Source: Ficedula albicollis
Taxonomy: Eukaryota; Chordata; Aves; Passeriformes; Muscicapidae
DNA: 64,000 bases
Assembly: GCF_000247815.1 (NCBI RefSeq)
Contig: NC_021681.1
Span: forward strand, 13,826,013-13,890,012
Direction of reading: 5' to 3'
Made by a program: the position numbers and the translations under genes. Position 1 is the first letter of the stretch, and each line of letters begins with the position of its first letter. The notes below the pieces were generated by a model. That model searched no databases, was not told where the DNA came from, and saw only the letters and a program-made list of their open reading frames with translations. Shown here piece by piece: positions 36,926 through 51,900 of this stretch.

Positions 36926-39184
36926 ATATTCCTGTGAGTTTAGGTAGTGATTTAGGTGCTTTGCTTTTTGCTAGTGGCAGATTTGTAACAAAAGTAAGGG
37001 CTGAAATTGCTGTCTGCACTGGAAGACCATGGGGAGGACATGCAGATCAGTGTGTGGACTGTAATGTTATGTTAATACATGCAGGAGTTTCCATACTTCT
37101 GTGTGAGACAATTTAAATCCTGGTTTTGTTGTCACTCTTTCGCATGACTATTAGATTATGAACATGAGAAATAGTAGATATTATCATTAGGATCATAAAT
37201 TGGACAATTTTAAGCAGTCCAGTAGACTCAAACATTGTTTTGCCTTCCTGATAATCTTTTCAAGAGGATTGATTCCTTGTCTATGTGGCAGAATAACGAT
37301 TTTATGGTTAACGTTTACTTTATGAATATTAAAAGTAGCCAGGCCTCAGACCTAGAGTAAATCAGTTGTGATACACTGTCTGTGTGAGGAGAAATCTAAT
37401 TTATGGAGTATATATTGTTGCAAGATAGATCGTCTGTGTGAGGAGAAATCTAATTTATGGAGTGATGTGTGGTATACATTTTCACATTGAGAAGACACAA
37501 TTGTAGACTAAGAAAATGATTTGTTGCAAGATAGATACTTCAAGTTCCTTTATGAATGAGAGGAGATTTTGAACGGAAGAGATGCCTGTCAAATGGCTGG
37601 TAAACTTACTAGTGTGGCATGAGTCTGTCTGTGAGTCAGGATTCCTTTTTGATGTTTTAAGTTATCTACTTGATACTTTAAGATTCTGCAGTATTCAGGC
37701 ACAGTACCCTTGGATAATTTTTGTAGTTAACATTTCAATATTAGTGGGCACTGAAATAGTTATATCATAGTTTTGAACAAGAATCTGACTGAATTTGACA
37801 AGAATCTGCAGGTGCACATGCACAAACTACCTTTTCATTTCATGAGTTTGTGATCTACCTTCAGCAGCAGTCGTTAAAGGACAACCTCTGCTTACAGTTT
37901 TGTCTTGATAAACAAGGCAGAGCTAGTGAGACTTTGCGTGATGTGATTTTGAAGTTTCTAAGTTGGATAACATACAAGGAAATTGGAGAAGTCTTATGTA
38001 GTGAAATGTATTCTGTATGCTAAAATTTAGAAAAAACCATAGTCTGAAGGAAATTGGAGAAGTCTTATGTAGTGAAATCTATTCTGTATGCTAAAATTTA
38101 GAAAAACCCATAGTCTAATATTCCTGTGAGTTTAGGTAGTGATTTAGGTGCTTTGCTTTTTGCTAGTGGCAGATTTGTAACAAAAGTAAGGGCTGAAGTT
38201 GCTGTCTGCACTGGAAGACCATGGGGAGGACATGCAGATCAGTGTGTGGACTGTAATGTTATGTTAATACATGCAGGAGTTTCCATACTTCTGTGTGAGA
38301 CAATTTAAATCCTGGTTTTGTTGTCACTCTTTCGCATGACTATTAAATTATGAACATGAGAAATAGTAGATATTATCATTAGGATCATAAATTGGACAAT
38401 TTTAAGCAGTCCAGTAGACTCAAACATTGTTTTGCCTTCCTGATAATCTTTTCAAGAGGATTGATTCCTTGTCTATGTGGCAGAATAACGATTTTATGGT
38501 TAACGTTTACTTTATGAATATTAAAAGTAGCCAGGCCTCAGACCTAGAGTAAATCAGGTGTGATACACTGTCTGTGTGAGGAGAAATCTAATTTATGGAG
38601 TGATGTGTGGTATACATTTTCACATTGAGAAGACACAATTGTAGACTAAGAAAATGATTTGTTGCAAGATAGATACTTCAAGTTCCTTTATGAATGAGAG
38701 GAGATTTTGAACGGAAGAGATGCCTGTCAAATGGCTGGTAAACTTACTAGTGTGGCATCAGTCTGTCTGTGAGTCAGGATTCCTTTTTGATGTTTTAAGT
38801 TATCTACTTGATACTTTAAGATTCTGCAGTATTCAGGCACAGTACCCTTGGATAATTTTTGTAGTTAACATTTCAATATTAGTGGGCACTGAAATAGTTA
38901 TATCATAGTTTTGAACAAGAATCTGACTGAATTTGACAAGAATCTGCAGGTGCACATGCACAAACTACCTTTTCATTTCATGAGTTTGTGATCTACCTTC
39001 AGCAGCAGTCGTTAAAGGACAACCTCTGCTTACAGTTTTGTCTTGATAAACAAGGCAGAGCTAGTGAGACTTTGCGTGATGTGATTTTGAAGTTTCTAAG
39101 TTGGATAACATACAAGGAAATTGGAGAAGTCTTATGTAGTGAAATGTATTCTGTATGCTAAAATTTAGAAAAAACCATAGTCTG
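36926..39184. repeat. Large tandem duplication, 1.1-kb units
   Basis: Copy 1 (36926-38046, about 1121 bp) and copy 2 (38118-39184, about 1067 bp) are almost identical. Copy 1 has an extra internal 54-bp duplication at 37378-37485. Between the copies, 38047-38117 repeats the last 71 bp of copy 1. No coding content is recognised, and the 60- and 62-codon frames seen twice are consequences of the duplication. Confidence 0.95.
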
Positions 39185-42100
39185 TGCAAGACAATTGCAG
39201 ATTTCCATCTTTCTGTGTGCCAGATATTAAGTAGGAACACATGCATATCAAACACACATTTCTGTGCATTTGAAATATTTTAGTCTTTAATTTTTAGTGA
39301 TCTTATAGTTACTGTAGAAATATGCATAACTTATGTAAGTCTGGAGATCACGTAACAGATTTTAGTGTACTGATATTTAGAATGATATATTGTCAATGTA
39401 AATTTGAATTCAATCCTTTAGAACAAAGGAAAAGTGTGTTGTATTCAGAGTTCTGTCCATGGATGTTATCCCTTCTGCCTGTCAAAAAAGATGTGAAATA
39501 TGACCTGGGAGATGGGGTTTGGGTTTCTGCTCTGTGGACTCTACCCAGGGAGGCACTGAGCCTCTTCTGTCCCTGTCCTGTGGTCTGAGCAGGGATCTCT
39601 TTCTGCTTGGCACAGAGGTGGTGGCTGGTGTGAGTCCTGTCCCACCCTCTGATGCCTTCCCAGATTCCCGCTCTCCACTGTCTCCCTTGCTGCTCAAGCT
39701 GCTGGTCAGTGGGCACTAATGGTGTTTGAATTTTTGGCATAAAAAAAGATGTAGTTTGTGTTTGGTTTGGGGGGGTTTTGTTTTGAGTACTTTGTGTAAG
39801 TAATCAGACTCAGCATTTGTCTGGATTCTTGTGATGAGCTTCGATGTAAAGAACATGGTGGTGTTATAACAATGCTATTGGTTCTATTCAACATGCTGGT
39901 ACTGTTTTACTTTTGGTTTAAGACAACTTGAAGAAGAGCTAAGTGGGTGAAGAAGAAAAATAATGTAGGTGCAGCAGTGTTGGATCTTGTTATCTTAACT
40001 AGCACTAGCAGAAGGCACTGTAAAGACTCACGGGCCAACTGTAAATGTAGCTTATATCTTGTCTTTCCTAGACTTGTACCATTCATGTACGTTGGAGTTC
40101 CTGTCTATAGAAAGTGTTTAGTAAATAATGACCTAGGCCCCTCCTTTCTTAACTTCCTTAAACAGGAAAAGGAGAATGCATCTCATCTGCTGTGTACCAT
40201 CCCTCCTCTTAAGCCAGATCTTAGGCTTAGGCTCCTTACAACTATTAATCTTCATTAAGGTTTGATCCCAAGCAGTTCTTGGTTTATTTTAGTCATGTGT
40301 GTCAGGATAAGGTGAACTGCACCTTGGAAATCACATGCTTCTGCTCTATCATTTCCAAAGGTGCTTTAGCTGACTAATTCAGGTATCTGTGCATAGATAG
40401 CAGTATTTGATCAGATAAGGCACACTGCAACAATAGAACCATTGCATTGGCTTTGCCAGACTGGGCTGCTATTAAGGATAAAAACTGTTGAAGACAACTG
40501 AAGAAGCTGATGTTTCATTGAGGATGCAGCTTTTGGCTGAATTTCTGTGTTGCTAAACTGGGCTCTGTTTGAAAAGACTACACACATTTACATACCTTCT
40601 CTGTGGGATTATTCCTCAAAAGAATCTACAAGATTATTCTTCAGAAAAATCTCCAGTTTGTGGAGAATGACTTTTAGAAGTATTGATTTAACTTCATTTC
40701 TTTTATCAAATGTCTGATTTTGAAGAATGTCTCTGCCTATTTATTCTGCTCTACTTGATTTATCCAAAAAATAATGATGAAAAATGACAAAGGGAAGCAT
40801 TGAATGTGCCTACTATTACAAAATATCCACTGTATTGTAAATATATCAATCTGTTTGAAAATGTTTGCTGTTGATTTGAGATGAAAAACCTTTAACATGT
40901 AATACTTAAAGGATATTTAAGCTTCTGTTTGGTTGAAAAACAGCTTACCTGCAGTTAGCTGTGATAGATGAATGAAATCCCCTGGTCTTTAAAATCTCTT
41001 GATGACTAAAAGGTAGTGGGAGAAAAGATACTAAATGTACCCAAAGAAGTTCCAGGGTTGTGGGTGTACTGCAAGCATTCTGTAGTTTTTATGTTATGAA
41101 GTTCCAAATGCTTTTATTTAGTAGATTATCATTATCATTTGAAAGGGATGAGGAGGAAAGGCAACTGGCCTTTCCAAATTTGAAAACAGTACATTTGAGG
41201 AAAACATGAATACACTATATTTCTTTATTGTCCTGCTCTAACGCTTATGCACTCTTGTTGTTTGAGATCTGATTCATTTGACTGGCTGCTTCAGTGCAAA
41301 GGCATAAAGGGCGGGCAAACTGCCTTTTGCAATATGTGGGAACAATAAAACTGCCCAATAAAACTCTTAATTTACATGTAAAATGCACTGTAGGGTGACT
41401 GAGTGTGAGATCCATATATGTATGTTCACCTAATATCTAAACAAAAAATTCAGGTTCAGAATTTGTCTATTACAGCAAAGCTGCAGCCTTCTCTCTGACT
41501 GTCAAATAGCATTCTGCTTTTGTGAAACTATTATTGAATTATTGAAATATTCTACTTCTGAAATGGACAAAAGGGGTCTTGCTGGGGACTCAGTCTTCAT
41601 AGCAGATCTGAAACTTCCCTCAGGTTTTAGTAAAGAAGATCCACCTGATAAAGTTGGAATTGTAGACAGCTCTTCTGAAACGTGGTGAGCTCTGGTTACA
41701 AAGGCTTTGCCAGCTTATGCTGGTTTGTACACAGCAGTGCTCCTGTAACTATGGTATAAGGCTTAAATTAGCAACTAAGGGAGTTACAAAAAGAAAGGGA
41801 CAGATATAACCTAATTTTTCTGAAATCAAAGCAAACACAAGATTCATAGGAAGGTTATATGGTATCTTTTTGTTTAATTGCACAGTACTCAGACCTTTAG
41901 TTGCCTCTACTTTACACGTGGTTTCCTGTGTTGGTGGTTTAAGTGCGACTGTATCAGTTCTGTGCATATTGATCCTGAGAATGCTGTGCTGGGGCTGTGT
42001 GGTGGTATTTACTCTTTCTGCATTGGCTGCCGGTGAGGTACATAAGGGGTGCCTTTCCAAATCAAGGATTAGTATCTTTGCTGTTCTGTAGACTGTTATT

Positions 42101-44021
42101 ACTTGCAGCTTTTATAAGCAAAGTTGACAGGTCTTAACATCTGGTAACTCCAGATCTTGAGGCTAACAGGGTGTATTCGTTAGATGTCCTATCTTGTATC
42201 TTTTGCAGTTGGTTGCTTGATGGTTATATTTATGCTTCCACTTCCTGACCTTACTACATACTTGAGTTTTCAAATGTCGAAATCCTTCATTCCATCTGCT
42301 GCTTCTGTGTTCAAGATCCTGGATAGTTGCTGAGATTTAGAAGATTAAAGCAGCTCTGTGATGTTGGCAAATTTTCAGCAGCAAAGCTTCTGTACAACAC
42401 CATCAGTTCCTTGAGCTCCTTTCTGCTGCCCTTTTTTTTTTATTGCAAGATCTTGATACTGTAGTCTTACTTCCTTATGTGATAGTAAGTCCTCCTAAAA
42501 AGCTTTTGACCCAGTCTTGGATGTTGGAATCACTACTGAAGAGTTGTGCAGGACATGTATTGTGATGTGTTGCATTCTTATCAACTTGCAGTGTAATCAA
42601 CTTCTTTTCTGTGAAGCTTTCATGGTCATCATTGTGTCCCCATCTTGTTAACAGCTGTCTTCTGATGAACAAAACACTGAAGTTGAAAGATGAAGAAAAT
42701 CCTGCTTCTCAGACTCTTTATGGAGGAGACAGGTTGCTGATGTCCTGCTTAGGCTTACTGTCAGGCTGTCCTGGGGTAGAAAAAGCTTAGGAAAAAAATA
42801 TTAGGCAAAGCCATTGGGAAAATAAAACTGTTAGTGTTTCAGGCAATTTACTGCAGAAGAGTAGTGAAAAAAAAAGTTAAAAAAATTAAGTCCAGCAGGT
42901 AGCACAGAAGTCCTTATAGTCTGTGTGTGATAGACTGGGTGATACAGACTGTTAAATGCTAGTGTAAGTTTAGTGGTAAAGAGTTTGACTTCCAGATGTG
43001 TATGTTAAAGACAATAGAATTTGACCTTTTTGAAGACTGATTTGTTTATAATGTTCATTGTATTTGAGCTGTGTGTAGTCTCACAGTAAAGAACTAATTA
43101 AGGGAAGTGTACATCCTAAAAAGATTTGTCCTGCTTGTTATATCAGACCATATGAATTATTGAGGAGAAACTAAACCTTGTAGGTACAGACAACCTTAAA
43201 AAATGATACCTACAAGCAGACCTTTGCTTTAATAATTTTATGAGTTCAGTAAATACCTTTGCTTTATTTCTAAGAGAAGTCTGACTTGAGAGGAGTGGAG
43301 GAAGGGTCCTTTTGATATTGAAGACTTGATTCCTGTTTCTCCAGGGAAATTTGAAATGCAGATAGTGCTTGCTGTGTACCTGAAAACTTGGCTTATTAAT
43401 CAACATCATGATCTTCTGTTGAGGAAATGTATTTACATATTTCAATCCCCCAAGCTCATAGAAAATTTCTGGGATTTCAGGGTGAGGGTTCAACTTTCTG
43501 ATTAAAAGCCCTACTGTTCATGTAGAGCACGTAGAAGTTTTTCCAAGCTATTGATAAAATGTTGTGTGGCAATGACTGAAGAATTAATAATGTAAGGAGT
43601 ACTAGCAAGAATGAGGAATTTTATTAGTGTGTCAGGGAGAGTTCATCATCTGTTCCTCAGTATGGAGGGGCTCTGTGCCAGTGGAGAAAAAACTCTGCAG
43701 TGCCAAACCAGGGCTTCAATGGGCTCTATGACAGGCTGCAACAGTGTTCATTCTTCAGACCATATTAATGGTTATGACACATCTCATAAGTTTTAAAACT
43801 CTTCTTATATCTGTCCATGCTGTTATCCAAAGTTACTAGGCCTTACTGTTCCATGTATGCCTTCTTTGTCCCTCAATATGTCATCTTTCTTTTTTAGTCT
43901 CTGGTTGTCTAATGCCATAACACATGTAGCAACTGTGTTCCTTCTTGGCATGCTGGTTAACATGCCTCTACACCTTTGTGTATCTCACTGTACATGAAGG
44001 AAACCAAATGAAGTCCAGAGT

Positions 44022-44225
44022 GGTTGGAGGGAACCCTGAGAAGCTGGAGGGTAGGTCTGCCATCCAGCAGGACCTCAGCAAGGGAGGGGAAAGCACAGGT
44101 AGAAAGCTCCTAAACTTTAACCCAGATGAATGTGAAGTCTTCCTCTGAAAAGTAACAACCCTGTGCAGCTGTGCTGGTGGACAGGGACCTTTGCAACCTG
44201 GTGACCAGCAAATGGTCCTTGGTGA
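44022..44225 (+). mobile_element. Degraded CR1 LINE fragment
   Basis: Contains the order typical of the 3' part of CR1 ORF2: TCTGCCATCCAGCAGGACCT, then a degenerate AACTTTAACCCAGATGAATG segment, then AACAACCCTGTGCAGC and GCTGGTGGACAGGGACC. Heavily mutated, no open frame of the reverse transcriptase kept. Confidence 0.5.
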
Positions 44226-47200
44226 GCAGTGAAAAGTGGCAGTGTCCAGTGGCATTAGTCACTGTGGTGTGTGTGCTCTCCTGGTCTGAGGCTGCCCTCA
44301 GCAGTCCCTCTGTGGCTGTTTCTGAACTCATCTCTGAGTAGTTGCTTTGCATCTGAAGGGTGATCCCAAGGTGCAACTGCTGTGGGAGGAAAGGGAGACA
44401 GAGGAACAGACAAGGCAGACCAAGCAGTGAGCAAGTGTAATACCTTCTGTGGTACACCTGCATTTTAATTTACCTTTGCATCAGACTACAGGTCTGTCCT
44501 CTGATTAATGTCTACTGTCCTTTTTGCTGTCACCTGATAGGCTCTGACATAAAGGAGAAGACATTAATGTAAATCATCAGGTTCATATTCTTATCTTGCA
44601 CTTATGTATCTTATTTCCAGGTTTTCACACTCAGTAGTACCTTTTTTATCAAGCTGTCTTTAAGATTTAGCAGATGTTGGCTGAAAGGATGTCATCTCTA
44701 GTGAAGTCTCAGTTGTGCATTAAGGAGCTGTTCTGCATAGAATATGTGCAAGTAAGAGATCAGTGTCTTTCTAAGATTTGAGGACTAGACTTCAGCAGTA
44801 ATGCCATTGAAACTGCAGTGGTAAAAATCCATTCTTTACATTTCATGAGTCCAAATATATGAATGTATTCAAAAACCCCAGAATGAATAGCAATTGATTT
44901 TGCTCCACTTCTTCTGGAAGTATATTCAAGAAATGAATCGAAGCTTTTCTCAATAAAAGAAAAACAATAAACACACACTATTGGAAAATACTTTATTACT
45001 GGACTTTTATTAGTCTGAATGTTTTTTATAATGATGTATTATATCTAGAATTAATAATTATTAGTTAGTTGCCCATAGCACCTTTGACCTCTCCAGTTTG
45101 TTGTTTTTCAGCATCTGATTTAGAGTGACTACACTGATTCCAGCCTCTTCATTTTCAGGAGCACAATCTGAAAATGCAAGCCGGAATATGATGAGTGAAT
45201 GAATGAATGAGCAAGAGACTAAAGGCAGGGTGTGGCTTCTATGGCAGCTAGATTTTGTTTGAAGATGAGCTGACTTTAAAAGCACTGGTGATCACCACTC
45301 TGTGAGAGCAAACCGGGCCTGCAGGCTCCTGTCCGTGGCCTCGGTGTGTGTGTTGTTGTGGTCAGCAGTGTGTAATGCATTACTCCAGGATAAATTGTTT
45401 CCTTAGCTCATGTCTGCAGCTTCTGGTCTAAGAGTGACCCATTCTTTTTTTAGAGGAGAGTTTATCCATCATCATTCTGTTTGATTCCTGGGATTCTCCA
45501 AGGTACCTTAACCTGGAAGAAAGTCATTCACTGGTCACTTGAAGTGCTGTGGTGGACATCAGAGCTCAGCTGTCCTTCACATGTGCTGGGCTGGGTAACT
45601 GATGACATTATCATCGTTTAAAAAGGCTGCAAAGTCAGGTCTTGAGTTTTCTTCCATCCTCTTCTGTATTCTTCCTGCACTAAAGCTGTGCAGGAAGCTG
45701 TATCTAGCAAACTGAACTGTGTTTTAGGGGGGTGGTGGTGAAGGCATAGCAGAGGAAAGAAACACATTCCTGAGAGTCCTCATTACAAAGCATGAAGAGT
45801 ATGGGAGACAGCTCATTTATAAAAGCTGTCCTCCACCCTTAAGCAGCTGTTCTGGTTTTGTGCGTTGCCATGCAGTATTTGAACATCTTGGGAAGCCACA
45901 GATGTTTGACTCATACACTGGACCTGATTTGATCCTTATTCCCAGTGCTGGAGCCTTCTGCCTGAGATCACTGTGACGCAAACCTTGCTCCCAGCTCCCA
46001 CCTCGCTGAGGAGCAGCAGTTCTGTTACACGTCAGGTCTGGCACTTGGTCCTCAGCTATTTCACCACCACTTCCTGTGTTTATAGCTGGACAGTGGGTCT
46101 TGGCTGTGGACATGACATTTGCTCAGAATTATGACAGTTTTCTGTGAACTTTATGCCTGACACAGATGTTTCAGAGAGAAATACACCTTTGTATTCTGTG
46201 GCTTTAAAAAGTACTAAATTAAGAAAAGCAAGGGTGGCATTAACATAGCACGGCTGAGATCAGCTGTTTTTCATGTATTGCTGGCCCAGGATGAAAGCAT
46301 GAAGACAATTTTTTTGACTAGGTGGTACATAATTGGATGTATGTGTCTATAATCTGGTAGTCTGAGGGCATCCTCTCTATTGTTTTTGTGCTTGTAATCC
46401 AATATTGGGCTAATGTTAATATGTTTGCATGATAATGACTTCTATTAGTTTTTATGTAGAAACAGTGAAAGTAGTCATTTTTATGCAAAGAAACATAGAA
46501 TTAAAGTGGAGTTTGGCTGGAACCCCACAGCTGTTTGATCCATATGCAGCTGTAGAGCCCAGATATGCTGTCACTCCATTACATGGCAGTGGTGGGAAAT
46601 AGCCCAGAGAACCTGAGCCTGGTGCCTCAGGGGCCTGTGGCAGTTCAGAGATCTGCAATGAACTGGGTGGTGGTGGGGTCTCTCCTATGATACCTCTATC
46701 TGTTTTGCTTTATACTTCTTTTTGCTTGACCTACCCTTCATTGTTTCAGTTTTTTGATGTTCTGCTGTTACTTCTTCCAGTTGAGCTTATTCTGCCTTGG
46801 AATTTGCCTCTTGGAATAGAGGTTTAATTACTGAACAGATGTGTTGTCTTCATTCTGCCTACTCTAACTGCCTTTATCTCTGTTCTGCATTTTGAATCTT
46901 AGACTTTTAGCTCATTAAGTCCTGTGGAGCTAGAACTCTTTGCCAGTTAAAGACACTAAAAAATAATACTCTTATCAGATCTTGCTGCAGTTCTGTAAAC
47001 AAGCAACTTAATCGTGCTTTTATGTTAATGCCAAAGAAACAAATAAAAATTTGCTGCACTGTGATTATAAACAAACGAATACAAAATTACGGTCTAAATA
47101 TTGAGATACTTCTTCTTCCTTTGGGTTTTGTTTTTTAAAATTCTCTTTAATGCTTTCTGAAACAAGATTAGCTAGAGACTTAAATGGAAATGAGTCAGTT

Positions 47201-47493
47201 ATGGAGGAAAATAAAGTAAAAGAGAAATTGATGTTGCCTGAAATCCTTCATAGTCTGAATCTAGCAGAGGGAGAAGCCAAAATGTAGCTGCAGAGATTGC
47301 TTGGATATAAAACCTAGGACATAGCAGTGGGAATGCACTGAGGTACAAAAACTGGAATGCAGCTATGTGTAGTGAAATCTGCAAAAGCTGGGAATGTCAT
47401 GCTCAGTGTTTGAGATCTGCAAGCAATTGGCAGCATTTTGCAGAACTGTTCTTGTAAAAAAACTGCTCTTCCTGAACTTGGGGCCTGATCCAG

Positions 47494-47793
<300 letters not shown>

Positions 47794-48894
47794 GTGTTCT
47801 TGGCTTGTACTCATGTGAACTAGAATGGAATTAGCAAGAGACAGTAAAGCTGTGGTTGTGTGTAGTCTCTCCTCAGTGGTATAAAGTTGGCTTAAGAAAT
47901 TCGTGCTCCAAATCATTCTTCCCTGCCTGTATAACTTTTTCCAGGAAGAGCTGGGCTTTTTTGTTGAACTGAAATGTGAAATGTCTGATCCAATTTTCCA
48001 AAAAGCATTACAGAAAACTTCCTATTACTTTTTTTTTCCCCCAAGGCGGGCTACAACTGGTAAACAGTGTGGCTCCATGAACAGTTATGCTGGAATGACT
48101 GAAAGAATGAGCACCCTGTGATGGCAGCACGGGCACTCCTTGCCAGAAATGAGTCCATTCAGCTCTCAAGGCAATAGTCTGATGAAGCAGCAATGTCCAT
48201 GGACTCTGAACAAAGTGTCATCCATCCTCAGTCTTCTGGTTTTTTAGGTAGCAGTAAGGAAAGAGGTGTCTAAAGAAACATAAGCTTTCAAGAAAAAAAA
48301 AAAAAAAAAGCTGTGCTTGAGAGTGTTCCATGAAAGCAGCTTGGCTGGCCTGGAAGATTTGATCAGTCTAGACTAGAGGTAAATGGTGGAGGTAATCAAG
48401 TGTGCCATCCAAACTCCCTGCAGGTTAATTGACACATGGCAAGTGCTGTATTTTTTCCTAATCTCATTGCAAGGTTATTCATGAAATAGCTGCACCATTT
48501 GCAGGTTTGAGCCAGGAGGTCACCAAATGAGTTAAGAAGATTCCCTTTGACTTTCAGTTTCTTTCCTTTGTTGTTAGCTTCAAACATATAGACTATTGTC
48601 TATACAAGAACAGAAGAAACCTATTTTGGTGTGAGAAATATTAGGATTGATAAAATTTAATTTCAAATATTTATCAATAGACCAGTTTTAGTAGTGATGT
48701 AGTTTTTCTTCTATTTACCCATCAAATTTCCTGCAATTCTTGTGGTTCTTTAAAATCAATGCTATTTTACAGCTGAAATATAAGTAAAACTGTGATGGCA
48801 GTAAATGAGTTAAATGAATGTGTGTCTGCCCCTTCTCCCCAGAGTCAGTATTTTTGTGTAAAATTTTAAAAGAAAACCTCTTTTATGCATGCAG

Positions 48895-48952
48895 GGCAAC
48901 TTTAGAAGAGGTAGAAGGAGATGTGACAGAGCTGGAACTGAAACTTGACAAG
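48895..48952 (+). CDS. ACAP2: ACAP2 exon 2
   Basis: Acceptor TTATGCATGCAG, donor GTAAGC. Encodes ATLEEVEGDVTELELKLDK after the last base of a split codon, consistent with mammalian exon 1 ending in Phe-Arg. First helix of the BAR domain. Confidence 0.94.
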
Positions 48953-51900
48953 GTAAGCTTTTAATTCAAGAATGTTTGTTCTTAAAAACCTCAAAAAGTG
49001 TGTTTTGGTTTTGTTTTAAGGTTCACAGCTGGGAAATGTCAGGGGCCGACCAAGCACCGTGCTCTGCAGAGGGAAGGGATCCGGGTCGAGCTCCCAGCTG
49101 GGTCTCGGAGCAAAGCTGGAGCAAAGCAGCAGGGGCAGCTGCAGTCGCGGCGTGAGCTCGCTCCTTCCCCGGCTGAGGCTTGTGCAATTCCCTGCTGAGC
49201 TGGCCCCTCTCTGCGCCCTGTGACTCAGCCCGGGGGAGCTGCTGCGAGCTCCTTCAGCTTTCACGGGAGATAAAAGCGGGGCTTGGTCCCTGCTGCACCG
49301 AGAGCCTGTGTCACCACAACGGCGCTGCTGGATGCTCTCTGTTCTGGAGGTTTAAAATCCGTGCTGTTGGGAGTTAGTAATCTGAGGCACAGCAGTCAGA
49401 TATGTATATATATCCTTCACTGTTTTGTGGGGGACCTGACTGCTGTAAAATTCATCCTGTGTTTTGTCATGCTTTGTACATGTATATAAAAAATTATACA
49501 TAGCATCTTTTCAGGTCCTTACTATCTGTTTATTGGTTTTCTCACCTTTAGAAACTTTTGTTATTTCTTTGGTAGTACTTTGAGAGTGGCTTGTTTTTGG
49601 TTTTCATCTGTATAAAGTCTTCTTTCCTTTGCATTTGTGCTAAATGTTTTAAATTATTTTTATCTGTGTTTTCACATGGCAGGCAGATGTCATTTGTTTA
49701 CCTCCTTAACTGCTTTTTCAATACAGCCATTTTTTCCTGCAGCTGTGAGTTGGCTGCAGAGAGCTGGAGAAATAAAGATGATGTCAAGCCTGAAGACTTA
49801 TTCTTTACTACTTATAGTAATATTTCTAGTTTTTTGTAGTTAATAATCTAAGAGTTTGCTCTTGCAAAATAAGTTCAAGATCTTTAATTTTGATTTGGTG
49901 TGAATCTTGGTGAAACTGGTGGTTATAACCCACATTTTTACTGTAGGAGTGTTGAATCTGTTTTGGTATATCAAACAGTGTAAGTATTTAAAGGATCTGG
50001 AAAATCAGTCTTGGAAGTTTGGCTTTTCCACCACTCTGAAAGGATTGTTTTTGGGGAAAACAACTCTCGTATTCCTTAAGTGGCATTATTCAGGGCCTTG
50101 TAGTACAATACTAAAGTTGAAAGCCAAGCTTCTTGGGCGAGCTGAAGTAACTATGGCCTGAGGGTAATAATTTGGCTAGGCTTGGTTGGTAACTTTTTCT
50201 GCTCAGTTGTTCATACTAAACTTGATTTTATTGTCTCACAATTTTGACTTTGGGCTACATTGTCTGCAGTTTTGTCCTCTCTGGAAAAAAGAAAGCCTGG
50301 TTCAGGCTTGTGAACTGCAAGCAAAGGTGAAGGAAAAAGGTTAATATTGATAGTAATTTTTTTTTTCTGTCCATTGTTCAAGCAACTTAGACATTTATCA
50401 GAATGTGGAAGATCACACTCAACTTTCTTCCTAAGGATCTGAGTCAGCATAAAAATTACTGGGTGATTAAGGCAGGAATGATGCTTGGATAGTTTCTTTG
50501 CCCCAGCATAGGATCGAGTACTTCTGTGTTGCTTTTAATGAAAATTTATTTACCAGCCTTGAAAAATCTTTCAGAGATGAAGGTTCAATCTTCTGGTTTT
50601 ATTCTCAGCTTGGCTTAGGGTGAGGGAGCTCAGTCATAATGCACCCGTTCTCAAGAGAGCATCTTGGCAATTGCAGTAACCACTCTTCCTTACATTAATG
50701 GCCCAGCGCATAAATGGTTCAAGAAGTGGGAAAACATCCCTCACAAGATACTGGCGACTCCTATCAGACAGGAGTGCCATGAGGCTGAGGAAGTGGGAAA
50801 ACATCCCTCACAAGATACTGGGGACTCCTGTCAGACAGGAGTGCCATGAGGCTGAGGTGCTGACTGCAGCAGTCAGTGGTAGGGATGGAAAACAGTCAGA
50901 CATTAGTCTGTTTGTGAGTGGAAACATGATTGATTTCACCTACTGAGATGTAACCATGGCTCTTCAGCTGTGCTTAGTGCAGAGCCTTTTGCTTTCCTGT
51001 GCCTGTATTCTGAGTGTCTCAGGATGAAACAACTGGTGTGGGTTTCTTTTTTGTTTGTTTTGTGGTGTTTTTCCTCAGAAACTGCAATAACCTCATTATT
51101 TGCTTGCGTTCCAACCAGTTGTGTTTTAGTTGCTGTGCTTTTTTTGCTCCTGTAAAACTCTCTCTTGAAATATGTGCAACACGCCAGATAACAATAAATC
51201 AAGTAAAAACTAATTAAAAAAATTATAGAGCTGTAACTTTCCCAATAACGTATCTATTGACCTAGAGTAGTGTTTTTATAGCTGTTACTACAGTAGAAAG
51301 CTTTTCATAGAATCTGAGGGTGGGAATTTAACTTTGAAAATTTTTATTTCGTAGCCTTAACTAAGCTCAGTGTGTTCATGTTTAGATGATGGTGTAAAAA
51401 CCAAATAAAAATAAGCATTCTGCTTTCTTTCTCCTTTTATACTCATTTTAGCTGGTGAAGCTTTGTATTGCAATGATTGATACTGGGAAAGCATTTTGCA
51501 CAGCCAACAAGCAGTTCATGAATGGAATTCGAGACCTTGCACAATACTCCTGTAAAGATACATTGGTTGAGGTAAGTTCTTTGAGGTGAAAGTGGAGGGA
51601 GAGAAACATAACTTAAACAAGGTGCATCGTAACAGATGGCAAGAGAAGTAGTTGAAGTTTATAGTATTATTTGCCTTTTTTCTCCTTTTTCTTTGATATC
51701 TCTTCTAGAGTGAGGGTTTTTCCAGCTGTGGTGCACTGCAGGTGTTTGTGCTGTTTAGTTTCAGCAGTGACAGGAGTCTGCCAAATTTCAGAAAATGTGT
51801 TAGATTAGTGTGTGCGCTGGTGATTGCAACATGTTTACCAGTTTTTTTGAGTAAGAGTATTAAATGTATAAAATACTAATTAGTGTAATATTAAATACTG

